A stretch of DNA of 64,000 nt from the NCBI GenBank assembly GCA_964370645.1, contig CAYJJS010000001.1, forward strand, positions 100,076 through 164,075, read 5' to 3'. Under the pieces are notes generated by a model. That model did no database searches. It was not told the DNA's origin and saw only the letters and a program-made list of their open reading frames with translations. Source of the stretch: CAMQRS01 sp964370645 (GTDB lineage: Bacteria; Bacillota_I; Bacilli_A; Erysipelotrichales; Erysipelotrichaceae). Both the position numbers and the translations under genes were made by a program. Within the stretch, counting starts at the first letter, position 1. Each line of letters starts with the position of its first letter. This document shows positions 51,645-61,256 of this stretch, piece after piece.

Positions 51645-54600
51645 CTATTTCTCCAAATCGTTCATTGCAATAGCAGAAAACGATAACGTTTCGATTACTT
51701 TTAAGATTGCATCTGCAGTATCTAAACTTGTTAAACAAGAAATTCCATTTTCAGCCGAAATACGACGAATTAAGAATCCATCATTTGTTGTTTCTTTATC
51801 ACTAGACATTGTATTAATTACAAAGTTTACTCTACCTTGCATGATTACATCAACTACATTTAAATCTTCTTCATTTACTTTACTTACTTCTTTTACATGA
51901 ATATTGTTTGATTGTAAGAATGCACAAGTTCCACTTGTAGCATAAATCCCATATCCACACTCTTCAAATCGTTTCGCTAATTGTAGAGCTTCTTGTTTAT
52001 CTTCATCTGCAATTGTCATAAGTACGCTTCCATGTGTTGGAATTTTCACACCACTAGCTAATAATGCCTTATACAATGCTTTTTCAAGTGTTGTATCTCC
52101 ACCTAAACTTTCACCAGTACTTTTCATCTCTGGACCTAAAGTGGTATCTACACTACGTAATTTCGCAAATGAGAATACTGGTGCTTTCACAAATACTTTA
52201 TCAATTTCTTTTTTGACACCTTCTTCATACCCTTGTTGTGCTAAGCTTTCACCCATAATAGCACGCGTTGCAACATTCGCCATAGCAACATCAGTAATTT
52301 TAGATAAGAATGGAATCGTTCTTGAACTTCTTGGGTTTACCTCTAACACATACACATTTTCATCTTTATCAATAATAAACTGAATATTAAACAACCCTAT
52401 AAATTGGAATCCTTTTCCAATGCGAATAGTATACTCTGTGATTTGTTGTTTCACTTTGTCACTTAAAGATTGTGTTGGATATACACTGATAGAATCCCCT
52501 GAATGCACTCCAGCACGTTCAATATGTTCCATAATACCAGGAATAAATACACTTCTTCCATCACAAATTGCATCTGTTTCGCACTCTTTACCAGTGATAT
52601 ATTTATCTACCAAAATTGGAGCATCATGACTAATTTCTTTAATTGCGTGTTCCATATATGTCTCTAAATCAGCATCTGTATGTACAATTTCCATTGCACG
52701 TCCCCCAAGCACATAAGAAGGTCTTACAAGTACTGGATAACCAATACGATTTGCAATCGCAATACTTTCAGCAACTGTCGTAGCCGTTTCTCCTTTTGGT
52801 TGAGGAATTTGTAATTTTGTCAACATTGCTTCAAATTCGTAACGATCTTCTGCTTTATCAATACTTTCTAAAGAAGTACCCAAAATCTTAACTCCACGCG
52901 CTTCTAAAGCATCTGCCAAGTTAATTGCCGTTTGCCCACCAAATTGCACAATAACACCTTCTGGTTGTTCTAGATCAATGATATGCATAACATCTTCAAT
53001 AGTTAATGGTTCAAAGTACAATTTATCACTAATTGAGAAATCTGTAGACACTGTTTCTGGATTGTTGTTAATTACAATTGCTTCATATCCAATTTCACGA
53101 AGTGTCATAACACAGTGCACAGTTGCATAGTCAAATTCAACCCCTTGCCCAATACGAATAGGTCCACTACCTAATACAATAACTGACTTTTTATCGGTTT
53201 TTACACTCTCGTTTTCTTGTGCATACGTCGAATAGAAGTATGGAGTTGCACTTGCAAACTCCCCTGCACAAGTATCCACCATTTTAAATACAGGAATGAT
53301 ATTATTTTCTTTACGTAAGTTATAAATTTCAATTTCTTCTAAATTCCAGATACGTGCAATATAAGAATCTGCAAACCCATACTTTTTACATACTCGTAAC
53401 ACATCAACATCTTTAACATTTTGATGCAGTTGTTGCTCTAGATTAAAAATATGTTCAAGTTTACGCAAGAAGAATAAATCGATTTTAGAAAAATCGTGAA
53501 TTGCTTCTATTGAAATCCCTTTACGAATCAAATCCATAATTGCATAAATTCTTTCATGATCTCTTTGTTTAACCTTTAACCATAAAGCATCCTCTTCACT
53601 TGGCATGTCATTATTCAATACGTGATCCATTTTTAATTCAATCGAACGGATCCCTTTTAATAAGCTCTCTTCAAATGTTCTACCAATAGACATGATTTCA
53701 CCAGTTGCCTTCATTTGGGTTCCTAAGCGACAATCCGCTTTAGGAAATTTATCAAATGGGAAACGAGGTAGTTTTGTTACGATATAATCAATACTTGGCT
53801 CAAACGCTGCATAACTTGTTTGTGTAATTGGATTAATAATCTCATCTAAAGTAAGACCAACTGCAATTTTTGCAGCAATCTTTGCAATTGGATATCCAGT
53901 TGCTTTAGAAGCTAATGCACTAGAACGTGATACACGAGGATTTACCTCAATAACATAATAATTAAAGCTATCTGGATCTAATGCCAACTGTACATTACAT
54001 CCTCCACAAATTTTAAGTGCACGGATAATGTTTAAAGAAGCATTACGTAACATTTGATTTTCACGATCGCTCAATGTTTGGACTGGTGCAACAACAATGG
54101 AATCTCCAGTGTGAATACCAACTGGATCTACATTTTCCATGTTACAAACCACAATCGCGGTATCGTTGTTATCACGCATAACCTCATATTCTACTTCTTT
54201 AAATCCGGCAATACTTTTCTCAATTAAACATTGTGTCACTGGTGAAAGTTTTAAACCATTTTTCGCAATATCTCTAAGTTCTTCTTCATTTTGAGCGAAA
54301 CCTCCACCAGTTCCACCTAAAGTAAAGGCAGGACGAACAACTACTGGATAACCAATTTCATTCGCAAAATCAACACTTTCTTCAATAGTATGTACAATTA
54401 AACTTTCTGGGATTGGTTGATCCAATTCCAACATTAAATTTTTAAACAACTCACGATCTTCCGCTTTTTCTATTGCATCTAGTTTCGTACCTAGAATTTC
54501 AACATTATTTTTTTCTAATACACCTGCTTTTGACAATTCCACAACTAAATTCAATCCTGTTTGCCCACCAAGTGTTCCTAAAATTGCATCCGGTCTTTCT

Positions 54601-54839
54601 TTATGAATAATACGAGAAGCGAATTCTACCGTTAATGGTTCAATATATACTTTATCAGCAACACTAGTATCTGTCATAATTGTCGCTGGATTTGAGTTAA
54701 TTAAAATTACCTCATACCCTTCTTCACGTAACGCTTGACATGCCTGTGTCCCTGCATAATCAAACTCTGCTGCTTGTCCAATAATAATTGGCCCTGAACC
54801 AATTACCATGATTTTTTTAATATCTAATCTTTTAGGCAT
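51645..54839 (-). CDS. carB: Carbamoyl phosphate synthase large subunit
   Basis: Makes carbamoyl phosphate from bicarbonate, ammonia and two ATP. 1064 residues, full length. Two ATP-grasp halves; each opens with VLGSGPIRIGQ-type motifs (GSGPIIIGQAAEFDYAG near 14-30, GSGPIRIGQGVEFDYAT near 557). C-terminal MGS-like allosteric domain (about 930-1064). Overlaps carA by 8 bp. Confidence 0.97.
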   Translation of the reverse strand: MPKRLDIKKIMVIGSGPIIIGQAAEFDYAGTQACQALREEGYEVILINSNPATIMTDTSVADKVYIEPLTVEFASRIIHKERPDAILGTLGGQTGLNLVVELSKAGVLEKNNVEILGTKLDAIEKAEDRELFKNLMLELDQPIPESLIVHTIEESVDFANEIGYPVVVRPAFTLGGTGGGFAQNEEELRDIAKNGLKLSPVTQCLIEKSIAGFKEVEYEVMRDNNDTAIVVCNMENVDPVGIHTGDSIVVAPVQTLSDRENQMLRNASLNIIRALKICGGCNVQLALDPDSFNYYVIEVNPRVSRSSALASKATGYPIAKIAAKIAVGLTLDEIINPITQTSYAAFEPSIDYIVTKLPRFPFDKFPKADCRLGTQMKATGEIMSIGRTFEESLLKGIRSIELKMDHVLNNDMPSEEDALWLKVKQRDHERIYAIMDLIRKGISIEAIHDFSKIDLFFLRKLEHIFNLEQQLHQNVKDVDVLRVCKKYGFADSYIARIWNLEEIEIYNLRKENNIIPVFKMVDTCAGEFASATPYFYSTYAQENESVKTDKKSVIVLGSGPIRIGQGVEFDYATVHCVMTLREIGYEAIVINNNPETVSTDFSISDKLYFEPLTIEDVMHIIDLEQPEGVIVQFGGQTAINLADALEARGVKILGTSLESIDKAEDRYEFEAMLTKLQIPQPKGETATTVAESIAIANRIGYPVLVRPSYVLGGRAMEIVHTDADLETYMEHAIKEISHDAPILVDKYITGKECETDAICDGRSVFIPGIMEHIERAGVHSGDSISVYPTQSLSDKVKQQITEYTIRIGKGFQFIGLFNIQFIIDKDENVYVLEVNPRSSRTIPFLSKITDVAMANVATRAIMGESLAQQGYEEGVKKEIDKVFVKAPVFSFAKLRSVDTTLGPEMKSTGESLGGDTTLEKALYKALLASGVKIPTHGSVLMTIADEDKQEALQLAKRFEECGYGIYATSGTCAFLQSNNIHVKEVSKVNEEDLNVVDVIMQGRVNFVINTMSSDKETTNDGFLIRRISAENGISCLTSLDTADAILKVIETLSFSAIAMNDLEK

Positions 54840-55923
54840 TTCTTACTCCTCCTTTACTTGTTTCCATAAGCTCCATAAAATCATCAAATAAGTAATTTGA
54901 ATCCTCAGGCCCTGGATTTGCTTCTGGGTGATATTGTACAGAGAACATTGCATATTCACTATGTGCAACCCCTTCTACACTCTTATCATTTAAAGCTGTA
55001 TGTGTTAATACTAAACCTGTTTTATCTAAAGTAGTAGCATCTACTGCATATGAGTGGTTTTGACTTGTAATTTCTACTTTACCAGTATTTAAGTTCATAA
55101 CTGGATGATTACTACCTCTATGTCCAAACTTCAATTTCAATGTATCCGCTCCACAAGCAAGTGAAATCAATTGATGTCCTAAACATATTCCAAAAATAAC
55201 TACTTTCCCCATCAATTGTTTGATAGTTTCAATTGCTTCCACAACTTCTTTTGGATCCCCTGGACCATTACTCAACATGATTCCATCTGGATTCAACGCT
55301 AATATAGTTTGTGCATCTGTATTGTATGGCACAACAATTAAGTCACATCCACGTTTACTAAGTTCACGAATAATCCCATGTTTTGCACCAAAGTCAATAA
55401 GTACTACACGCTTTCCTCTACTTGGAATTGGAAATGCTTTTTGTGTAGAAACACTTTTTACTTGTCCACTTGGATATGGACTATCTTTTAGCATACTCAC
55501 TATAGCGTCTACATCTGCATCCATATCTGCCATGATTGCCTTCATTGTTCCAATACTACGTATTTTACGAGTCAATGCACGCGTATCAATGCCACTAATA
55601 CCTGGAATAGATTTTAACTTTAAAAATGCATCTAAACTCATTCCGCTACGGAAGTTTGAAGGATATTCACACACTTCTCCAACTACAAATCCAAACACAG
55701 CTGGATCAATACTTTCAAAATCATCACGATTGATTCCATAATTTCCAATCAAAGGATATGTCATCATTACGATTTGTGCACAATACGATAAATCACTCAG
55801 TACTTCCTGATACCCAGTCATTCCTGTATTAAATACAATCTCACCCAATTTATACGTATCTGCACCAAATGCTTCTCCTACAAATACACTACCATCTTCT
55901 AATATTAATTGTCTTTGTTTCAT
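54832..55923 (-). CDS. carA: Carbamoyl phosphate synthase small subunit
   Basis: Glutaminase subunit that feeds ammonia to CarB. 363 residues. Nucleophile Cys in FGICLGHQLI near 244-253; SNGPGDPKE near 217; FSVQYHPEANPGP near 326-338 carries the catalytic His-Glu. Between pyrC and carB in the operon. Confidence 0.97.
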   Translation of the reverse strand: MKQRQLILEDGSVFVGEAFGADTYKLGEIVFNTGMTGYQEVLSDLSYCAQIVMMTYPLIGNYGINRDDFESIDPAVFGFVVGEVCEYPSNFRSGMSLDAFLKLKSIPGISGIDTRALTRKIRSIGTMKAIMADMDADVDAIVSMLKDSPYPSGQVKSVSTQKAFPIPSRGKRVVLIDFGAKHGIIRELSKRGCDLIVVPYNTDAQTILALNPDGIMLSNGPGDPKEVVEAIETIKQLMGKVVIFGICLGHQLISLACGADTLKLKFGHRGSNHPVMNLNTGKVEITSQNHSYAVDATTLDKTGLVLTHTALNDKSVEGVAHSEYAMFSVQYHPEANPGPEDSNYLFDDFMELMETSKGGVRNA

Positions 55924-55935
55924 ATCGTTACTCCT

Positions 55936-57198
55936 TTACTTTTGATATACAACTTGTCCACCTACGATAGTCAAAATGGGAAACCCACTACATCTATAAC
56001 CATCAAACGGTGTATTTTTTCCTAATGATACAAACGTTTCTTTTTGTATTACCTCTTCTTTCTCAGACAATACAATCAAATCTGCATCATATCCTTCTTC
56101 CAACAATCCTTTACTTGTGAAATGAAAACGCTTTGCAGCATTTGTGCTGGTGAACTTCACAAACTGTTCCAATGTGAAAATTCCAGTTTTCACAAACTTT
56201 GTATACAACAAAGGCATACTTGTTTCTAAAGCAACAATTCCAAATGGTGCTTTATCCATTGTCGTGTCTTTCTCACTCTCACTATGTGGCGCATGATCAT
56301 TCGCAATAAAATCAATACTTCCATCTAATAGTCCATCAATTAGCGCTTGGCGATCTTCTTCACTACGAAGTGGTGGATTCATTTTATGATTTGTGTTTTC
56401 AACATCCAATTCACTAAGTACTAAGTGATGCGTTGTTACTTCTCCACTCACATCTGCACCCATTGCTTTATATTCTTTCAACATCTGTACACTTTCTTTT
56501 GCACTCATGTGACAAATATGATACTTACATCCTACTTCTTTTGCTAATTTCAAATCTCTTTCTACTTGCTTGTATTCACAAGCACTATCAATTCCTTCAA
56601 GTCCTAACTTCTTACTTTGTACCCCTAAATGCATACACCCTTTTTGTGGGCGGTATGCCATATCTTCGGTATGTGCAACAATCATAACATCTTGTACTTT
56701 TGCTTCTTGCATTGCTTCCTTCATGGTAGTTTCACTAGCTACTCCAATTCCATCATCACTAAACGCTTCAATTCCAAGTTGTTTAATAGCTTTAAAATCA
56801 ACCAATTGTTTTCCTTTTTCTTCTTTTGTAATACAAGCATAAGGAATCACATTCACAACAGCATCTTGTTGTATTTTTTGTAAATAAGATTTTATTACAT
56901 CCGCATTATCTGGATAAGGAATTACATTTGGCATTGCCATAATCGTTGTAAATCCACCCTTTGCAGCAGCCAAAGTACCACTCTTGATTGTCTCCTTGTG
57001 TGTATACCCTGGTTCTCTAAGGTGTGCATGCACATCAATCGCCCCAGGTATCACTAGTTGTTCTTTTGCATCGTATGTAGTCGCTTCTACTTCAACAATA
57101 TCCGCAATACGTGCAATCTTACCTTCCTGAATTAAAATATCTTGTATTTTTGTCTCATTGTCTTTTACAATAATTTTCGCATTTTTTATTATGTACAT
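55936..57198 (-). CDS. pyrC: Dihydroorotase
   Basis: Cyclises carbamoyl aspartate to dihydroorotate. 420 residues, class I dihydroorotase. Metal site DVHAHLREPGYTHKET near 55-70 (HxH), ANDHAPHS near 298-305 (metal Asp), HTEDMA and CHMSAKES mid-protein. Follows pyrB after 2 bp. Confidence 0.96.
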   Translation of the reverse strand: MYIIKNAKIIVKDNETKIQDILIQEGKIARIADIVEVEATTYDAKEQLVIPGAIDVHAHLREPGYTHKETIKSGTLAAAKGGFTTIMAMPNVIPYPDNADVIKSYLQKIQQDAVVNVIPYACITKEEKGKQLVDFKAIKQLGIEAFSDDGIGVASETTMKEAMQEAKVQDVMIVAHTEDMAYRPQKGCMHLGVQSKKLGLEGIDSACEYKQVERDLKLAKEVGCKYHICHMSAKESVQMLKEYKAMGADVSGEVTTHHLVLSELDVENTNHKMNPPLRSEEDRQALIDGLLDGSIDFIANDHAPHSESEKDTTMDKAPFGIVALETSMPLLYTKFVKTGIFTLEQFVKFTSTNAAKRFHFTSKGLLEEGYDADLIVLSEKEEVIQKETFVSLGKNTPFDGYRCSGFPILTIVGGQVVYQK

Positions 57199-57200
57199 GT

Positions 57201-58091
57201 TTACCTCTCAAATTGTTCATCAAATGCATATTTCAACATTGCTTTACGAACATATACTCCATTTTCCATTTGTTTAAAAATCCTAGACTTCTCATGCTCT
57301 ACTAAATCACTATCGATTTCTACACCACGATTTACTGGTGCAGGATGCATAATGATGGCATGCTCTTTCATACGACTCACACGTTCTTTGGTTAAGCCAT
57401 ACTTCGATAGATATTCTTCTGGTTTCATATCTAAGAAATTAGTATGACGTTCATGTTGGATACGTAACATCATAACCGCATCAGCCCACTCTATCGCTTC
57501 ATCAATAGGCATATACAATTCTTTATTATTCACAAAGAATTCTGGACCACTGAAACGCACTTCACCACCTAGTCTTCGTATCGTTTCCACATTAGAATTC
57601 GCTACTCTTGAATGATTGATATCCCCAATGATAACAAGCTTCAACCCATCAAAACTTTGGAACTCCTGATATAAAGTTAGTAAATCTAACAAACATTGAC
57701 TCGGATGATTTTCACATCCATCACCTGCATTTAAGATTGGTATCTGAATGTCTTCTAACTCTTCAAAATACCTGTCTTTAGTGTGTCGTATTACCACTGC
57801 TTCATACCCAATCATTTCAAAGGTTTTCACCGTATCGTAAAGTGTTTCTCCCTTCTTCAAAGAACTACCTTCCTCTGCAAAATTGACCACCTTACAATCC
57901 AATTGATGCTGTGCACTTACAAAGGAATACTGTGTTCTTGTACTAGGCTCAAAAAAAAGATTCGCAATAAGACGAGGTCGTTTTAATTGCCAATCTTTTT
58001 TAGAACTGGAAAAAAGCATAGCATCATCTAAGATGCTCATAATTTCCTTTGTGGATAATGCATTCATTGTTAAAATACTCTTTTGATTCAT
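57201..58091 (-). CDS. pyrB: Aspartate carbamoyltransferase catalytic subunit
   Basis: Joins carbamoyl phosphate and aspartate. 296 residues, typical of Gram-positive enzymes without a regulatory subunit. FFEPSTRTQYSF near 47-58 and the HPAPVNRGVEI segment near 251-261 are diagnostic. First structural gene, GGAGGTATCAT before the ATG, downstream of the PyrR attenuator. Confidence 0.96.
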   Translation of the reverse strand: MNQKSILTMNALSTKEIMSILDDAMLFSSSKKDWQLKRPRLIANLFFEPSTRTQYSFVSAQHQLDCKVVNFAEEGSSLKKGETLYDTVKTFEMIGYEAVVIRHTKDRYFEELEDIQIPILNAGDGCENHPSQCLLDLLTLYQEFQSFDGLKLVIIGDINHSRVANSNVETIRRLGGEVRFSGPEFFVNNKELYMPIDEAIEWADAVMMLRIQHERHTNFLDMKPEEYLSKYGLTKERVSRMKEHAIIMHPAPVNRGVEIDSDLVEHEKSRIFKQMENGVYVRKAMLKYAFDEQFER

Positions 58092-58110
58092 ATGATACCT
58101 CCAACTTTAG

Positions 58111-58146
58111 AAAAAAAGGCCCTGCGAATACACGCAAAAGGACCTT
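58111..58146 (-). terminator. Attenuator terminator of the pyr leader
   Basis: AAGGTCCTTTTGCG, loop TGTATT, CGCAGGGCCTT, then TTTTTTT on the minus strand; sits between the PyrR-binding site and pyrB. Confidence 0.88.
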
Positions 58147-58149
58147 AAA

Positions 58150-58205
58150 ATGGTAGTTTTAATATCTTACCTTCATAACCTCTCTGGATTATTTTAAAGG
58201 ACCTT
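58150..58205 (-). promoter_or_regulatory. PyrR-binding RNA element of the pyr operon
   Basis: Minus strand contains AATCCAGAGAGGTTATG with CCAGAGAGG at 58179-58187, the conserved PyrR-binding loop; its flanks can form the anti-antiterminator. High UMP with PyrR should favour the downstream terminator. No pyrR gene is in the window. Confidence 0.88.
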
Positions 58206-58219
58206 TTTTTACTGTATAT

Positions 58220-58248
58220 ATAATACCAATTAAAGTGTTATATTTCAA
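58220..58248 (-). promoter_or_regulatory. Promoter of the pyr operon
   Basis: TTGAAA (58243-58248), 17-bp spacer, TATTAT (58220-58225) with TGG before it (extended -10) on the minus strand. Confidence 0.75.
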
Positions 58249-58284
58249 CTGTTTTTATGTTAAATATCAAACAAAATATTTACA

Positions 58285-59508
58285 TTATTGTATGCGTGAA
58301 GCAACATATAAGTTTCCTAAAGAAAAGAATGCAGCCATAAAAAACACCCATTGTGGTCCAAAGCTAACCCATATATATCCACTCACTTGTGCGGCGATGA
58401 TAGAAACGACATGATCCAAGCTAATCCCCGTTGATAAAACTGCTGTTACATCATTTCCATCTTTTGCAATTTTCTTTAAATACACAGACTTTACAATTCC
58501 CATTTGCATAGACAAACGATCCAATACAAATAATCCATACACAATTAGGACAGGCCATCCAGCACTTGGTAGATACTTTGTAGTGATTCCCCATACAACA
58601 AATCCATATACAACATAAATGATAATAAAAGACAATGCATCTACATACATCATTTTTTTCACTCCAAAACGATCAATCCATAAACCAAGTTTTTGCATGA
58701 AAAATATTCCCATAAAACTACTCACAATCAGTAGTAGAGACATGATGTCAGCACCCTTCAACAACAAATCAATCAATACCCATGAACCAAATACATAGGC
58801 AATCTGTTTTTGCACACCATGCAAAATTGTCAATAAATAAAAATAGCGATATACATGACGAAACACAAAAGGTGTTTTTCTTACTCTTATAGTTTGTTTC
58901 CCTTTTGTTTCTTTATACAACAAGAAACAAAGAAATGCAGCTAACATAAAACAAAAAGATGCAATGATAAACGTCCATTTAATATCACTTGTGAAAGAAA
59001 ACCAACCAAATCGAAACCCAACAAATACTAGCGTACTCGTCAAAAATCCCATTGCTGTCTTAATACTGGCAAACTGCCCAACACGTTTACCTAACTCTTC
59101 TTTCTTCGCCAATGACATACCTATAGAATCTTGTAAAGGCATAAAAATATGCATTCCTAATGAATTAATAAATAAAAATAATAGCATCACACTAAAAGAA
59201 GGGCTAAAGATACCCAACACACTCACTCCAATACAGGATGCAATTTGTGCCAATAATGCGATGCGTATATCTCCTAAAAAAGACAATGCTCCAATTACGA
59301 GCACACATAAAATTCCAGGTAACTCCCTTGGAAACTCAATGAACGCTCTTTGTGTTGCACTTACATCGTATGCATCTTTAAAATAATTTCCATAAATGGA
59401 ATCACTCAATCCATTCCCAATTGCAACAATTGCGACCAACACAAAAAATAGTAACATACTCTTAGATATTTTTAATTTTGAAGCCAATACTTCGATTTGA
59501 TTTCTCAT
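58285..59508 (-). CDS. Major facilitator superfamily transporter
   Basis: 407 residues from the ATG at 59508, preceded by GGGAG; the TTG two codons upstream is not needed. About twelve hydrophobic segments with a central basic loop (LLYKETKGKQTIRVRKTPF near 197-215), a classic MFS pattern. Substrate unknown; drug efflux is possible. It is divergent from the XRE/DUF3169 pair and shares the intergenic region with its three operators, so the XRE regulator may also control it. Confidence 0.82.
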   Translation of the reverse strand: MRNQIEVLASKLKISKSMLLFFVLVAIVAIGNGLSDSIYGNYFKDAYDVSATQRAFIEFPRELPGILCVLVIGALSFLGDIRIALLAQIASCIGVSVLGIFSPSFSVMLLFLFINSLGMHIFMPLQDSIGMSLAKKEELGKRVGQFASIKTAMGFLTSTLVFVGFRFGWFSFTSDIKWTFIIASFCFMLAAFLCFLLYKETKGKQTIRVRKTPFVFRHVYRYFYLLTILHGVQKQIAYVFGSWVLIDLLLKGADIMSLLLIVSSFMGIFFMQKLGLWIDRFGVKKMMYVDALSFIIIYVVYGFVVWGITTKYLPSAGWPVLIVYGLFVLDRLSMQMGIVKSVYLKKIAKDGNDVTAVLSTGISLDHVVSIIAAQVSGYIWVSFGPQWVFFMAAFFSLGNLYVASRIQ

Positions 59509-59576
59509 ACACAATACTCCCTATTAAACATAAAACAAATTCTATCATGAATACACAAATCAGTCTATATCGTATT

Positions 59577-59594
59577 TGACAAGTAAATTTGTCA
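59577..59594. promoter_or_regulatory. XRE operator site 1
   Basis: TGACAA-N6-TTGTCA perfect palindrome upstream of the XRE -35, on the side facing the MFS gene. Confidence 0.7.
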
Positions 59595-59623
59595 TTGACA
59601 AGCATTGTTGTCAATGCTAAGAT
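59595..59623 (+). promoter_or_regulatory. Promoter of the XRE/DUF3169 pair
   Basis: TTGACA (59595-59600), 17-bp spacer, TAAGAT (59618-59623) with TGC before it (extended -10). The -35 lies inside operator 2. Confidence 0.7.
59596..59613. promoter_or_regulatory. XRE operator site 2
   Basis: TGACAA-N6-TTGTCA perfect palindrome overlapping the -35 box and spacer. Confidence 0.7.
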
Positions 59624-59628
59624 GATTT

Positions 59629-59646
59629 TGACAAAGATACTTGTCA
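59629..59646. promoter_or_regulatory. XRE operator site 3
   Basis: TGACAA-N6-TTGTCA perfect palindrome between the -10 and the RBS. Confidence 0.7.
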
Positions 59647-59659
59647 CAAGGAGAGTCAG

Positions 59660-59860
59660 ATGAACAATAATGTTAAAGAGTACAGAGAACGTCTTGGCTT
59701 AAACCAAGGAGAATTAGGTAAACTATGCAAAGTTTCTAGACAAACAATTAGTAGTATAGAACGCGGTGAGTACCATCCGTCTATTTTAGTTGCATTACGT
59801 ATTGCGAAAATATGCGGTGTGTCCATTGAACAGTTATTTTCATTAGAGGAGGATGAGTAA
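59660..59860 (+). CDS. XRE family small regulator
   Basis: 66 residues, a single helix-turn-helix (NNVKEYRERLGLNQGELGKLCKVSRQTISSIERGEYHPSI then LALRIAKICGVSIEQLFSLEE, matching the Cro/YozG group). RBS AAGGAG. Expected to be a dimeric repressor binding the three TGACAA-N6-TTGTCA palindromes over its own promoter. Followed immediately by a DUF3169-type membrane protein, as in many Firmicutes. Confidence 0.92.
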   Translation: MNNNVKEYRERLGLNQGELGKLCKVSRQTISSIERGEYHPSILVALRIAKICGVSIEQLFSLEEDE

Positions 59861-59861
59861 A

Positions 59862-60584
59862 ATGAAAAAAAATAAAGTTATTAAGTTTATTGCATTTTTT
59901 ATAGGATGTTTAATCGTAGGATTTATAGTTGGTTTCATAGGAGGAATTTTATTAAAAGGAAAAGATTTTCCACCCTTTCAACAAACCATTGAAAATAGTT
60001 ATCCTTTTGTCTTAACACTTACAACAATCATACTAGCATTTGGAATCATTTCTTATTTTATACATGCATACAAGTTAAAAAAAGATGTATACTCGGATGA
60101 TGAAAATAGTTATTACACAAGAAATGAAACATGTATCTCAATTTCTTCTGTGAGTATTACGATTGCAATTATTATAAACTCATTTAGTTTTGCATTAATT
60201 GCTTACTCTGGTTTCGAACCTATTTACCCTTTTATTATTTGGATTGCAATTGCACTTATCGGTTTTTTATTTGAAACTAGGTATGTAAAATTAACATTTA
60301 AAGTACGTCCTGAATTGGATTGTGACCCTTCATCTTTCACTTTCAAGGATGATTATTTCGATAATCTTGATGAATTTGAAAAAATAAAAATGGGTAAAGC
60401 TTCCTTCAAGACATTCTCATTTATGATTGGCTCTTTTGCAAGTATGCTCATGGTATGTGCAATCCTATGCTCTGCACTTAATATCACACCATTAATCTGT
60501 TTGCCAATCGCTATATTATGGATCATTCATACTGTTTATTTCACAATTGTCAGTATACGCTTAGAACGTTCAAAACAAAAATAA
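59862..60584 (+). CDS. DUF3169-like membrane protein
   Basis: 240 residues from the ATG at 59862, preceded by GAGG; the ATG at 59853 lies inside the XRE gene with no spacing to its RBS. About six hydrophobic segments with a charged loop containing DDENSYYTRNET (about 79-90), as in the DUF3169 family often paired with small XRE regulators. Role unknown; possibly a membrane signal partner of the regulator. Confidence 0.7.
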   Translation: MKKNKVIKFIAFFIGCLIVGFIVGFIGGILLKGKDFPPFQQTIENSYPFVLTLTTIILAFGIISYFIHAYKLKKDVYSDDENSYYTRNETCISISSVSITIAIIINSFSFALIAYSGFEPIYPFIIWIAIALIGFLFETRYVKLTFKVRPELDCDPSSFTFKDDYFDNLDEFEKIKMGKASFKTFSFMIGSFASMLMVCAILCSALNITPLICLPIAILWIIHTVYFTIVSIRLERSKQK

Positions 60585-60608
60585 GAGAGACAAGCGTCTC
60601 TCTTATTT
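60578..60608. terminator. Bidirectional terminator between the DUF3169-like gene and ABC ATPase
   Basis: AATAAGAGAGAC, AAGC loop, GTCTCTCTTATT (60580-60607), overlapping both stop codon regions. Confidence 0.7.
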
Positions 60609-61256
60609 CATTTCTATGATTGTATCAAAGTGCTTCATCACTCTTTGATCATGTGTAACAAATATCAAGATCATAGACTCATCCATTACCTTAAAAATAT
60701 ACTTCAACACCTCTTGGGTCGTATCATCATCAAGTGCACTCGTAATTTCATCTGCAACAATTACTTTTGGATTATTTACCACTGCTCTTGCAATAGCAAT
60801 TCGCTGACGCTCACCTCCTGATAAATATTTCACTTTCATTCGCAACTTAGAGGATAATCCTAGTTCATGAAGAACTTGCTCAATACGTATTAACCGTTCT
60901 TTCTTCTTCACATTTGCATAGAGCAAAGGCAGTTCTAAGTTATGTAAGACCGTTTTATTTTCTAGTAGTTGAAAATCCTGAAAAACATATCCAAATGTAC
61001 TACTTCTATGTAGTGCTATTTGTTTATTATTTAATGTCTTCACATCTACTCCATCCAATAAATACTCTCCACTAAAGGAAAGATCAAGTAAGCTAATTAT
61101 ATTGATAAGAGTACTCTTTCCAACCCCGCTTTTTCCAATAATACAATACGAATTTCCCTCTTTAAAATCATATGAATAGTGATCCAACACCTGCAAGGAG
61201 GTTGCTTTACTTTGATATACCTTACTTATATTTATCAACTTTACATAACTAGTCAT
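60603..61256 (-). CDS. ABC transporter ATP-binding protein (MacB/LolD type)
   Basis: 217 residues from the ATG at 61256 (GAGAGGTGAT upstream). Walker A GKSGVGKSTL near 38-47, signature LSGGERQRIAIARA near 139-152, Walker B VIVADEITSALDD near 159-171. ATP hydrolysis drives the two upstream permeases. The family exports peptides or lipoproteins or acts in bacteriocin defence; cargo unknown. Confidence 0.92.
   Translation of the reverse strand: MTSYVKLINISKVYQSKATSLQVLDHYSYDFKEGNSYCIIGKSGVGKSTLINIISLLDLSFSGEYLLDGVDVKTLNNKQIALHRSSTFGYVFQDFQLLENKTVLHNLELPLLYANVKKKERLIRIEQVLHELGLSSKLRMKVKYLSGGERQRIAIARAVVNNPKVIVADEITSALDDDTTQEVLKYIFKVMDESMILIFVTHDQRVMKHFDTIIEMK

Noticed and set aside
55220..55741. 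173-codon plus-strand frame opposite carA
   Set aside because: Antisense to a strongly conserved enzyme; no ribosome site or domain.
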